From Phycisphaerae bacterium (GTDB taxonomy: Bacteria; Planctomycetota; Phycisphaerae; Tepidisphaerales; Tepidisphaeraceae), in the NCBI GenBank assembly GCA_014380825.1, contig JACMJD010000578.1, positions 1-8,020 on the forward strand: 8,020 nucleotides of DNA, written 5' to 3'. Both the position numbers and the translations under genes were made by a program. Below are positions 1 through 6,977 of this stretch, one piece after another. The notes under the pieces are model-generated. The model ran no database searches. It worked only from the letters and a program-made list of their open reading frames with translations, and was not told where the DNA came from. Numbering within the stretch: the stretch's first letter is position 1; the number at the start of each line of letters is the position of its first letter.

Positions 1-1
1 C

Positions 2-1036
2 GTCGCCCGCATCAGTGGCCGCAGCCACGCGATTGGCGTCTCCAACGGCACTTGCGGGCTTCACCTGTCGATGCTTGCGGCCAACATCGGGCCCGGCGAC
101 GAAGTCATCACCACGCCCTTCTCGTTCGTGGCCAGCACGAACTGCATTCTGTATGTCGGCGCGACGCCGAAATTTGTGGATATCGATCCGCTGACGTTGA
201 ACCTCGATCCGGACAAGCTCGAAGCATCGATCACGAGCAAGACCCGCGCGATCGTCGCGGTCGAAACTTTCGGTCATCCGGGCGGCATGCGGGAAGTGGA
301 GATCATCGCGCGCAAGCACAACTTGACCCTCATCGAAGACAGTTGCGAAGGCTTCGGCGGAAAACTCGGTGCCCATGGAGATGAACGGCCGATCGGATCG
401 TTCGGGAAAGTTAGCACGTTCGCGTTCTATCCGAATAAACAAATCACCACCGGCGAAGGCGGCGTGATCGTGACGGACGACGACGACGTCGCGGCCGTCT
501 GTCGATCCCTGCGCAATCAGGGTCGCGACGGCATGAGCTGGCTGGCGCATCAACGCCTCGGCTACAACTATCGCATGAGCGAGATCAACGCCGCGCTGGG
601 CGTCGTGCAGATCTCGCGGCTGGATGAAATCCTGGCCAACCGACGTCGCGTGGCTGAGATTTACATGCGGCGGCTGATGGATAACCGTTCGCTGATTCTC
701 CCCACGCTGGGCGAGCACGACGTGATGAGCTGGTTCGTTTTCGTCGTCCGCCTGAACGATTTGTTCGGGCCGAGCGATCGCGATCACGTAATCCAGCAAC
801 TGCGGGCGGAAGGTATCGGCTGCAACAATTACTTCCCGCCGATTCATCTTCAGCCGTACGTTCGCCAACAACTCCGCACCAAGGCGGGCGATTTCCCCAT
901 CTGCGAGTTCGTCGCATCACGAACAATTGCATTGCCATTTTACACGCGGATGACGGAGCAGGATGTAATGCGCGTGTGCGACACGCTCGATCGCGTGCTC
1001 GATCGCACGCTGACCAACGAGCGATCGCGGTTTTAG
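2..1036 (+). CDS. DegT/DnrJ/EryC1/StrS-family PLP-dependent sugar aminotransferase, 5' end missing
   Basis: This is the 3' part of an aminotransferase of the family that adds an amino group to a keto-sugar nucleotide, with glutamate as the usual donor, for envelope or exopolysaccharide sugars. The frame is open from base 2, and 344 residues are visible before TAG at 1034-1036. A complete member is typically 360-400 residues, so only a short N-terminal piece is lost. The visible part begins with the family's SNGTCGLHL segment (PLP phosphate region). It continues with TPFSFVAS, the IEDSCEGFGG segment whose Asp (visible residue 113) should contact the PLP ring nitrogen, and FYPNKQITTGEGG, whose Lys (residue 146, codon 437-439) should form the Schiff base. 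LGYNYRMSEINAALG and the late YFPPIHLQPYVR are further family signatures. All key residues are present, so it should be active. The exact sugar cannot be read from sequence; perosamine-synthase-like enzymes are the nearest style. The downstream peptidase gene is 50 bases away. Confidence 0.93.
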   Translation, partial: VARISGRSHAIGVSNGTCGLHLSMLAANIGPGDEVITTPFSFVASTNCILYVGATPKFVDIDPLTLNLDPDKLEASITSKTRAIVAVETFGHPGGMREVEIIARKHNLTLIEDSCEGFGGKLGAHGDERPIGSFGKVSTFAFYPNKQITTGEGGVIVTDDDDVAAVCRSLRNQGRDGMSWLAHQRLGYNYRMSEINAALGVVQISRLDEILANRRRVAEIYMRRLMDNRSLILPTLGEHDVMSWFVFVVRLNDLFGPSDRDHVIQQLRAEGIGCNNYFPPIHLQPYVRQQLRTKAGDFPICEFVASRTIALPFYTRMTEQDVMRVCDTLDRVLDRTLTNERSRF

Positions 1037-1056
1037 CATCCCGCTACAGCAAATAC

Positions 1057-1084
1057 GCGTGCGCTGGTATCCTTCCGCGCACGC
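1057..1084 (+). promoter_or_regulatory. Perfect 8-bp hairpin abutting the S41 peptidase start codon
   Basis: GCGTGCGC at 1057-1064 is the exact reverse complement of GCGCACGC at 1077-1084, with a 12-base loop between them. The stem ends two bases before ATG at 1087 and covers the place where a ribosome binding site would lie; no clear Shine-Dalgarno sequence is visible there. No T-run follows, so a classical terminator for the aminotransferase is unlikely. It could hinder translation initiation or be a chance GC-rich inverted repeat. Confidence 0.4.
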
Positions 1085-1086
1085 TT

Positions 1087-2427
1087 ATGAAATCGATCAA
1101 GCTCCTTTCCGTTCTGTTGATTCTCGCGCTCGTCGGTTGCCGTTCCACGACGAGCAAGAGACCGACCACCAAGCCAACCACAAAGCCCGCGGCGGCCGAG
1201 CCTGCGCTCACGAGCGAGCAGCGGCAGCTCGAGCTCGAATCGTTCGACAAGGTGTGGACGACCATCCGCGATCGGCATTTCGATCCGAAATACAACGGCG
1301 TGGATTGGGATGCCGCGCGCGCCGAACTGCGGCCAAGGGTGGAGAACGCTAACACCGCATCCGAAGCGCGGGCGGCGATTCATGAGCTGCTGGAACGGCT
1401 GAAGCAGACGCACTTCGGCATCATTCCACAGTCGGCGTACAAGGAGCTGGACGTAGGTTCGCAGTCCAACGGCAGCAGTGGAATCGACATTCGCGTGATC
1501 GACGGGCACGCGCTGGTCACCAAGGTCGAAGAAAACTCCGGCGGAGCGAAAGTGGGCGTGAAGCCCGGCTGGGAACTCGTCGCGATCAAGGACAAACCGG
1601 CCGCGGAAGCGATCGCGAAGATTGAAAAGGCGTTTGACGACTCGACGCTAAAAGACCTCATGCTGTCGCGTGCGTTTGTCGGCCAACTGCGCGGAGACAT
1701 CGGCTCAACCGTGCAGGCGACGTTCATTGACGAGAAGAACCAGAAACGCACGCTCGACATTCCGATGCAGGAACCGACCGGCGAGCCGGTGAAGTTTCTA
1801 CAACTGCCGACAATGTACCTGCACTACGATGCGCGCGTGCTGCCGAACACGGATGTCGGCTACATCTATATCAGCACGTTCTTCGGGCCCGACCTGGTGA
1901 CGCGATTCGGCAAATCACTTGAAGGGTTCAAGGACACGACGAGCGGCCTCGTGATCGACCTGCGCGGCAACCCGGGCGGCGTCGGAGGCATGGCCATGGG
2001 AATCGGCAATCTGCTGACGCAGCGCACCGATCAGAAGCTGGGCACGCTGAAGATGCGCAAACAGACCTTCAACTTCGTGCTGAACCCGCAATCGCTGACC
2101 TACACAAAACCCGTGGCGATCCTAGTCGACGGCTGCTCTGGCTCGACCAGCGAAATCATGGCGCAGGGTCTGCGCGATATTGATCGCGCGCGTGTCTTCG
2201 GCGCGCCCACGGCCGGCGCGGCGCTGCCGTCGGTCATTGAGAAGTTGCCCAACGGCGATGGATTTCAATACGCGATCGCCAATTACATCAGTTACGGCGG
2301 CGACGTGTTGGAGGGTAAAGGGGTTCAGCCGGATGAGGTCGTGCAGCATTCGCGCGACGCGCTGCTGAAGGGCCGCGATCTTCAGTTGGAAGCCGCGGTA
2401 AAGTGGATTGGTACACAACAGAAATGA
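1087..2427 (+). CDS. S41-family (C-terminal-processing/tricorn-like) peptidase, predicted lipoprotein with PDZ domain
   Basis: This 446-residue secreted protease of the ClpP/crotonase-fold S41 family probably acts outside the cytoplasmic membrane. The ATG at 1087 is chosen because it gives a textbook lipoprotein signal: basic start, hydrophobic stretch, and lipobox LVGC with Cys18. A GTG at 976 in the same frame would lie inside the aminotransferase gene and spoil the signal. Residues 20-40 are a Thr/Lys/Pro/Ala linker. Residues 45-120 form the helical N-terminal region with His109 (LKQTH). A PDZ-like domain covers about 130-185 (GIDIRVIDGHALV, VGVKPGWELVAI). The protease core follows, with VIDLRGNPGG at 289-298 and GCSGSTSE at 349-356, where Ser353 is the expected nucleophile. 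The position 25 residues later, Lys in CtpA/Prc-type enzymes, is Ala378 in GAPTAGA. That fits the tricorn-like branch, which uses a Ser/His arrangement. Its substrate is unknown. Confidence 0.88.
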   Translation: MKSIKLLSVLLILALVGCRSTTSKRPTTKPTTKPAAAEPALTSEQRQLELESFDKVWTTIRDRHFDPKYNGVDWDAARAELRPRVENANTASEARAAIHELLERLKQTHFGIIPQSAYKELDVGSQSNGSSGIDIRVIDGHALVTKVEENSGGAKVGVKPGWELVAIKDKPAAEAIAKIEKAFDDSTLKDLMLSRAFVGQLRGDIGSTVQATFIDEKNQKRTLDIPMQEPTGEPVKFLQLPTMYLHYDARVLPNTDVGYIYISTFFGPDLVTRFGKSLEGFKDTTSGLVIDLRGNPGGVGGMAMGIGNLLTQRTDQKLGTLKMRKQTFNFVLNPQSLTYTKPVAILVDGCSGSTSEIMAQGLRDIDRARVFGAPTAGAALPSVIEKLPNGDGFQYAIANYISYGGDVLEGKGVQPDEVVQHSRDALLKGRDLQLEAAVKWIGTQQK

Positions 2428-2481
2428 TTCAACAGCGATCTCGTATTCGTTCGGCGTCCGTTCAGAAAACACTTTGAGACT

Positions 2482-2486
2482 GGGAG
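2482..2486 (+). promoter_or_regulatory. Ribosome binding site (GGGAG) for the LolA-like gene
   Basis: GGGAG lies seven bases before the ATG at 2494, a good Shine-Dalgarno spacing. It supports that start. The 66-base gap to the upstream peptidase stop contains no terminator hairpin that I can see, so co-transcription with the peptidase is plausible. Confidence 0.7.
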
Positions 2487-2493
2487 ATACAAC

Positions 2494-3339
2494 ATGTCCT
2501 TTCAAATCGAATTGCAGAAGCGGCTCTCGCGTCGGGTGCTGCTGGTATTGGTGGCCGCGACCGGAACGCTCGCCGGGCTAACCGTGTTCGGGCCGGTTAC
2601 GACCAGCACTGTTGTCGCTCGCGCGCTTTCGGCCGATCCGACGGGCGACGAGGTGATGAACAAGTACATCGAAGCGACCGGCGGAAAAGCCGCCTACGAG
2701 AAGATCAAGAGCCGCGCGATTACCGGCAAGATCAAGATCACACCGCCGGGCCTGGATGGCGAGCTGAAGACCGTCACGAAGGCGCCCAAGCTTTCGCACA
2801 CGACGATCAACTTTGCCGGCATGGGCAAGTTCGAGAGCGGCGTGAACGGTGACGTCGTGTGGGAGAAAAATCCGATCACCGGCGTGCGCATCCTCGAAGG
2901 CGTTGAGAAAGATCGCGCGCTTCGCGAAGCCGACGTCGAATCCGGCGCCGACTGGAAGAAGCACTACGCGTCGGCCGAAAACAAGGGCGTGAAAGAAATC
3001 AACGGCAAGCCGGCCTATGAGATTCTGCTCACTCCAAAAGAGGGGCCGGCCATCACGCAGTACTTCGACAAAGACAGCGGCCTGCTCGTGCAACTGGAGA
3101 TGCACGTCGCGCGGCCGGAAGGCGAGTTCGACGTCGTCTCAAACCCCAGCGACTGGAAAGAGTTCGGCGGAATCAAGGTTGCGACGAAGACGAAGCAGAC
3201 GGTCAAAGACGTGCAGGAACAGACGATCACGATCGACAACGTCGAGATCAATTCCGACATCCCCGACAGCACCTTCGATCTGCCGCCCGATGTGAAGGCG
3301 ATGGTAGCGGCCCCGCCGGCGACGAAGCCGTCGAAATAG
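2494..3339 (+). CDS. Secreted LolA/LolB-like (outer-membrane lipoprotein-sorting-like) protein, function unknown
   Basis: This is a 281-residue exported protein. The N-terminus has two Arg-containing turns, then a hydrophobic segment at about 15-33 and a probable cleavage site near ALSA|DP (residue 47). That signal region is long, and an uncleaved membrane anchor is possible. The mature part starts with VMNKYIEATGGKAAYEKIKS, a pattern seen at the start of LolA/LolB-fold and related secreted proteins: a helix with the A-x-GG-x-x-x-x-x-x-I motif, then beta strands. Later strands include GKFESGVNGDVVWE, KPAYEILLTPKEG and TQYFDKDSGLLVQLEM, consistent with an open beta-barrel half that binds lipid or another hydrophobic ligand. 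It ends in a Pro/Ala/Lys-rich tail. It follows the S41 peptidase gene and precedes a strong terminator, so it is likely the last gene of that transcript. No catalytic residues are recognisable. The fold assignment is moderate; the role in planctomycetes is not known to me. Confidence 0.75.
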   Translation: MSFQIELQKRLSRRVLLVLVAATGTLAGLTVFGPVTTSTVVARALSADPTGDEVMNKYIEATGGKAAYEKIKSRAITGKIKITPPGLDGELKTVTKAPKLSHTTINFAGMGKFESGVNGDVVWEKNPITGVRILEGVEKDRALREADVESGADWKKHYASAENKGVKEINGKPAYEILLTPKEGPAITQYFDKDSGLLVQLEMHVARPEGEFDVVSNPSDWKEFGGIKVATKTKQTVKDVQEQTITIDNVEINSDIPDSTFDLPPDVKAMVAAPPATKPSK

Positions 3340-3367
3340 TTCATCGCGAAAGACCGGATTCAACTTT

Positions 3368-3399
3368 CGAGGCGTGATCGTGCGAGCGATCACGCCTCG
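3368..3399 (+). terminator. Rho-independent-type hairpin between convergent genes
   Basis: The arms 3368-3380 (CGAGGCGTGATCG) and 3387-3399 are exact reverse complements, 13 bp, around a six-base loop. On the plus strand the stem is followed by TTCTATTT, a moderate T-tract, which suits termination of the LolA-like gene ending at 3339. It lies two bases beyond the minus-strand glycosyltransferase stop (3402-3404), so it can also mark the end of that gene. The minus-strand tail lacks a T-run, so termination that way would be weaker. Confidence 0.82.
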
Positions 3400-3401
3400 T
3401 T

Positions 3402-5318
3402 CTATTTCGGCGGGTAGTCGTAGATGTAGATCGTGCCGTTAATCACCGCCACTGGCTTCAGCGAGCGGAAGATGCCGTAATCGTCGCGCGGGAGATAAAC
3501 GCCTTGCAGGTTGGTGGCGCTGATCGCGATATATCCGGGCTCGCGCAGCGAGGCGAGAGGCGTTTGCGGCTCGAACATCCATCCGCCCAGCAGATTGGTG
3601 TTTTTGATCTTGTAGAAGCTCGGGTCGGCCGTGCCGAAGTAGCTGAGATAAAGCGGACGATCATTGTGCGTCTGATACCAATCGCCGAGGTTTTTCAGGT
3701 CCTGGCCCCAATCGAGATTGGAATCGGCAAGCAGGTTCAGCTTTCCGTACAGCCGCGACGGCGGATTAAAGAACGCCACGTAGTTCGGCCAGCTTAAGAG
3801 TGATTCGAGCGCCAGCATGATCGCCAGCGCGCCAATCAGCAGTCTATTCCAGTTCGGCAACAGCCGCAGCGAGACGGAAACCATCACGCCCACGCCGATG
3901 AAGATGAACGGATACACCGGGAGGATGTGACGCAGGCCGAGGTTGAAGTTGCTGGTGATCGCCGCGAGTGCGTAGACCAACGGCGGAACGGTGAGGCACA
4001 GGATCGTCCACAAATCCAATCGCACCGCCGGCGCCGCAACGGTTTCACCCGGCAACGGCGGCGGAGATTCGGCGTTTAGCTTCGGCGAAAACAGTCGCAG
4101 GATCGACAGCGCCAGCGCGCCGAAGATCGCCAGCAGCGTAGCCAGCGGTGTCTTGAAGAGCATCGACGCGGGGAAGTAATACCACCAGCCGGTGATACGT
4201 GTTTCGCCCAGCAGGAAAGTGCTGCGCACGATGGTGGTCGCGTACGTGTAGAGAAATCCGAACAGCCACGCCTGCGGCAGAACATGATGCTTGTCGAGCG
4301 TCATCGTGAATCGCGGGATCAGGCTTGCCGGATGCGCATCGAACTCTTCCTTCGTTGGCAGGCGCGACACCTTTTCAGTTTTGGCGATCTTGGCCGACAG
4401 CTCTTTTGACCTGGAGAGATCGACCTTCTGCTGCATATCAAGCAGCCCGCCATCGCGCAGCGACGCGTATCGAAACCCGTAGACCGCCCAGGTCATTCCC
4501 CACACGACGAACGCGATGACCAGCGTCATCACGACCACCGCGGCCAACCGATCCCAGATGTTCTTGAGGGTAATGCCCGCGATGCGCCAAGGTTGATTGG
4601 GCATGAACGCGCGCACGGCCAGCAGCACCAGCGTGATCGGACCAAACAGGACGCCGGAGAATTTTACATTTACCGCCGCCCCGCACACGACCGCGACCAT
4701 CGCCAATCGCCAGAGCGATCCGTGCCTGCCGAATTGCCATAACGAATAAGCGAGCGCGACCATCAACAGGCCGGTCGCAACGTCGTTCTTTACCAGTGAT
4801 GCGTGTCCGGCGAGGTTCGGATCCAGCGCGAACAAAAACGCGGTTGCGATGGCCGCGACCGAGCCGGCCAGTTTCCAAGACCACCACGCCGCCAGCGCCC
4901 CCAGCGCCACGCCGACAAACATGAACTGCGACCGCGCCACCGCCAGTGTCGAATCCGGCCAATTCTCCGCAGTCCGATAGAGCGTGTAGACAACGAACGG
5001 CCATTGCTGGTCGGTGTCGGCCGGTATCTTCGACCACAGCGGATGCCGCGTTTCGACCATGATCGCCGTATTAGGCAGCGGCAGCGCCGCCCACATGCCG
5101 AACAGCGCCGGATCTTCGAAGTTGATCCGATAGTCCTTGAGATACCGATGCACGTACCCGCCCACGAGATGCAGCGGCTCATCGTACGTTGCGCTCTTGT
5201 TCAACGAAGCGGTGAAGCTCAGCGTGCCGAACAGCACCACCAACGCGGCGCAGATGGCCAGCGTCCATTTGCCGGTGAGGCGTTTTTTTATGGCGATCGA
5301 CGGGCTCCCGGTCGTCAT
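3402..5318 (-). CDS. GT39/PMT-like membrane glycosyltransferase (GT-C fold, lipid-linked sugar donor)
   Basis: This 638-residue integral membrane enzyme should transfer a sugar from a polyprenyl-phosphate donor to protein or lipid on the outer face of the membrane. Hydrophobic segments include about 18-37, 132-166, 180-195, 203-235, 257-280, 388-409, 436-454, 467-486 and 490-510. After the first helix comes TYDEPLHL (Asp46-Glu47), the acidic loop motif of the GT-C fold, then NFEDPAL (66-72). HASLVKND (172-179), GWWYYFPASMLFKTPL (377-392), LRHILPVYPF (462-471) and DSNLDWGQD (532-540) are further family signatures. ATG at 5318 is chosen because it overlaps the TGA of the upstream surface-protein gene as ATGA. 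The frame also opens from TTG at 5348, ten codons earlier, but neither start has a clear ribosome binding site, which favours coupling. The acceptor is unknown; the paired PEP-CTERM protein or its glycan anchor is a candidate by context only. Confidence 0.88.
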   Translation of the reverse strand: MTTGSPSIAIKKRLTGKWTLAICAALVVLFGTLSFTASLNKSATYDEPLHLVGGYVHRYLKDYRINFEDPALFGMWAALPLPNTAIMVETRHPLWSKIPADTDQQWPFVVYTLYRTAENWPDSTLAVARSQFMFVGVALGALAAWWSWKLAGSVAAIATAFLFALDPNLAGHASLVKNDVATGLLMVALAYSLWQFGRHGSLWRLAMVAVVCGAAVNVKFSGVLFGPITLVLLAVRAFMPNQPWRIAGITLKNIWDRLAAVVVMTLVIAFVVWGMTWAVYGFRYASLRDGGLLDMQQKVDLSRSKELSAKIAKTEKVSRLPTKEEFDAHPASLIPRFTMTLDKHHVLPQAWLFGFLYTYATTIVRSTFLLGETRITGWWYYFPASMLFKTPLATLLAIFGALALSILRLFSPKLNAESPPPLPGETVAAPAVRLDLWTILCLTVPPLVYALAAITSNFNLGLRHILPVYPFIFIGVGVMVSVSLRLLPNWNRLLIGALAIMLALESLLSWPNYVAFFNPPSRLYGKLNLLADSNLDWGQDLKNLGDWYQTHNDRPLYLSYFGTADPSFYKIKNTNLLGGWMFEPQTPLASLREPGYIAISATNLQGVYLPRDDYGIFRSLKPVAVINGTIYIYDYPPK

Positions 5319-6853
5319 GTCGAGGAAAGTTGCGGCAGACGCCGGCAAATAGCAAGCGACTTGGAGCGCCGCGTCTGCCGTCCCGTGATGCCCATCCCGC
5401 AGACGATGAGCGCCCCCAGCGCGGCCGGTTCCGGCACGGTTGCGAGCACGCCGGTCTGCGAATTGAACGCCAGATCGATCAGCGAGTAATCATCGAAGTC
5501 GACGATGCCGTTGAAGTCGAAGTCGCCATTGATCCATCCGGTTCGGTTGTTGTTGAAGCCTGCGTCGATTCGGCTGTAATCATCGAAGTCGACGATGCCG
5601 TTGAAATCGGTGTCGCCGTAGAACGTGTACTTGAACAGTGTTTGCGTGTCGGTCATCGTCTGGCCGCCGAACGTCGCGCCCGGGCCGTAGAGGGTGTGAT
5701 AGTCGGCGCCGCTCATCATGCCGATCGTCGTTGCGTGCTGCGGATCGTTAGCGGCGGCCGACGACCGGATGCCCGAGCCGTTCCACGCGCCGCCGTTGCG
5801 TCCGCGCAGGTAGCTCGTCGTGATAGCCTCTCCCAACGTGGCGCCGACGACGAGTTGATTGTCGTTCACGTCAATCGACCATGTTCCGGTGCTGGTAAAG
5901 AGCAGTCGCGTCCGCAGCGTCTTCCCGCCACCCGGTCCCATCTTCACCTGGCCATTGACAGTGGAGACTTGACCGAGGTCGAGGTTCGCGCCGCCCGTGT
6001 AGTTGATCGCACCGGTGTTGCCGATGTTGACGCCCACGGCGCTGAACGTGCCGCCGCTGTGATTGAACGTGCCCGCGCCGCTGTTGCTGCCGATGCTGAT
6101 GATCCGGAACGGCGAGTTGATCGTGCCACCGGTTTGATTGAGGGTGCCGATGCCACCGTTGCCGCCGATCTTCGGATCGGGAATCTGCGCGCCCAGGCTG
6201 ATGTTGAGCGTCGAGTTGCCGCTGACGTTCATTTCGCCTTCGCAGGCGAACTGACTGCTGTCGCCGCCGTAGCCGACCTCGAGCCGCGCCGCGTTGAGCA
6301 CGCCAACGCCGCTTAGGCTGTATCGACCGGTGCCGGGGAAAATCACGCTGGTTGCATGTCGATCGCCCACGCGCACGAGCTGGTTGACCGTTACCGTCCC
6401 GTCATTCTGATTCACAATTCCACTAGAGCTTTCGAAACCCAGTCGCAGCGTGTTGCCGACGGTGAGATTGCCGTTGAAGAAAATGATCCCCGGCTGCGAG
6501 CTGTTGACGTTGAGAAATCCGACGGAGTCCCCGTATCCAACCAGAATATCTCCGCCCACGTTCAGCGAGCTGAAATTGGCGATGTCGAGTTGATTGAGTT
6601 GGCGAATGCTGACCGAAGTCGCGGCGTGGCCGGTGCCGACGACGCTGACCACGCCGCGTTGTCCGCCGACCAGACGATTCAGAAAAGTGACATCCGCCGA
6701 TGTTGGTGTGCCGGCTGGTGTCCAGTTTCCAGACGATCCCCAATTCCCCGTGCCGACGTTCCAGCTCCGAATCACCGCATGCGCGCTTGGCGCGAGATTC
6801 AGTCCAACCAACGCAGCGGCGGCGGATAACGCGAAAATCTTGCGGGAGTTCAT
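5315..6853 (-). CDS. PEP-CTERM surface protein with beta-helix-like repeats and two dockerin-like Ca-binding repeats
   Basis: This 512-residue exported protein appears to be a cell-surface or matrix protein sorted by exosortase. ATG at 6853 is preceded by GGAG at a spacing of seven bases and gives a clean signal peptide (residues 1-26, cleavage after SAHA). An in-frame GTG at 6910 would bury this signal. Residues 30-330 are Gly/Thr/Asn/Ser-rich: a GNWGSSGNWTPAGTPTSADV start, then turns such as GTLNQTGGTI (236-245), GTFNHSGGTF (261-270) and GAINYTGGAN (281-290), suggesting a beta-helix or autotransporter-like passenger. LRGRNGGAWNGSGI (349-362) is a motif I associate with planctomycete surface proteins. 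Two dockerin-like loops follow, DTDFNGIVDFDDY (414-426) and DFDFNGIVDFDDY (444-456), exactly 30 residues apart. The tail has VPEP (473-476), a short hydrophobic stretch and RQTRRSK, the PEP-CTERM pattern. About 14 residues extend beyond the basic cluster, which is unusual. Binding partner unknown. Confidence 0.88.
   Translation of the reverse strand: MNSRKIFALSAAAALVGLNLAPSAHAVIRSWNVGTGNWGSSGNWTPAGTPTSADVTFLNRLVGGQRGVVSVVGTGHAATSVSIRQLNQLDIANFSSLNVGGDILVGYGDSVGFLNVNSSQPGIIFFNGNLTVGNTLRLGFESSSGIVNQNDGTVTVNQLVRVGDRHATSVIFPGTGRYSLSGVGVLNAARLEVGYGGDSSQFACEGEMNVSGNSTLNISLGAQIPDPKIGGNGGIGTLNQTGGTINSPFRIISIGSNSGAGTFNHSGGTFSAVGVNIGNTGAINYTGGANLDLGQVSTVNGQVKMGPGGGKTLRTRLLFTSTGTWSIDVNDNQLVVGATLGEAITTSYLRGRNGGAWNGSGIRSSAAANDPQHATTIGMMSGADYHTLYGPGATFGGQTMTDTQTLFKYTFYGDTDFNGIVDFDDYSRIDAGFNNNRTGWINGDFDFNGIVDFDDYSLIDLAFNSQTGVLATVPEPAALGALIVCGMGITGRQTRRSKSLAICRRLPQLSST
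5486..5605 (-). repeat. Two exact 30-base direct repeat copies encoding the dockerin-like loops
   Basis: Bases 5486-5515 and 5576-5605 are identical over 30 positions and sit exactly 90 bases apart. They encode the FNGIVDFDDY part of the two calcium-loop repeats. Identity at the nucleotide level, including third codon positions, suggests recent duplication or gene conversion and not ancient divergence held only by protein selection. Recombination between copies would delete one loop in frame. Confidence 0.85.
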
Positions 6854-6977
6854 CGCCGATCTCCAAAAGGATGACAAATAACCCCTTACCGATACAGATA
6901 GCCGCCCCACCCACCCGCGCTAGCGTGCGGCGACAAAATTGTTGGAAGCGTGCGCAAATTGACAGACTTGGCCAAAA
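6854..6977. other. 124-base intergenic region upstream of the PEP-CTERM gene
   Basis: Apart from the GGAG ribosome binding site I find no convincing promoter here. On the minus strand, CTGTCA (6965-6960) and AACAAT (6943-6938) with a 16-base spacer are a weak possible -35/-10 pair. A six-pair imperfect stem around TAGC lies at 6915-6930 and has no T-run on either strand. Whether the PEP-CTERM gene has its own promoter or is transcribed with the frameshifted gene upstream is undecided. Confidence 0.35.
6861..6864 (-). promoter_or_regulatory. Ribosome binding site (GGAG) deciding the PEP-CTERM protein start
   Basis: On the minus strand GGAG is followed by seven bases and then the ATG at 6853. 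This fixes the start at the signal peptide and argues against the upstream GTG at 6910. Confidence 0.7.

Noticed and set aside
976..1086. Upstream GTG start for the S41 peptidase (37 extra codons)
   Set aside because: It would start inside the aminotransferase gene and place an Arg-rich stretch before the lipoprotein signal; ATG 1087 gives a normal lipobox signal.
5319..5348. Upstream TTG start for the glycosyltransferase (ten extra codons)
   Set aside because: The ATG at 5318 overlaps the preceding stop as ATGA, a common coupling arrangement, and no ribosome binding site precedes the TTG.
4803..5489. Plus-strand open frame across the start of the glycosyltransferase gene
   Set aside because: The product is Arg/Gln-rich and featureless, and it lies opposite two well-supported genes. 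It is a shadow frame.
5330..6316. Long plus-strand open frame (328 codons) antisense to the PEP-CTERM protein gene
   Set aside because: Its translation is Arg/Ala/Val/Asp-rich without any domain or signal, while the minus strand carries a clear signal peptide, repeats and sorting tail. It is a by-product of high GC content.
6854..6910. Upstream GTG start for the PEP-CTERM protein (19 extra codons)
   Set aside because: The ATG at 6853 has GGAG at a good distance and starts directly at the signal peptide.
6915..6930. Stem around TAGC in the intergenic region as a terminator
   Set aside because: Only six pairs including one G-T, and no T-run on either strand.
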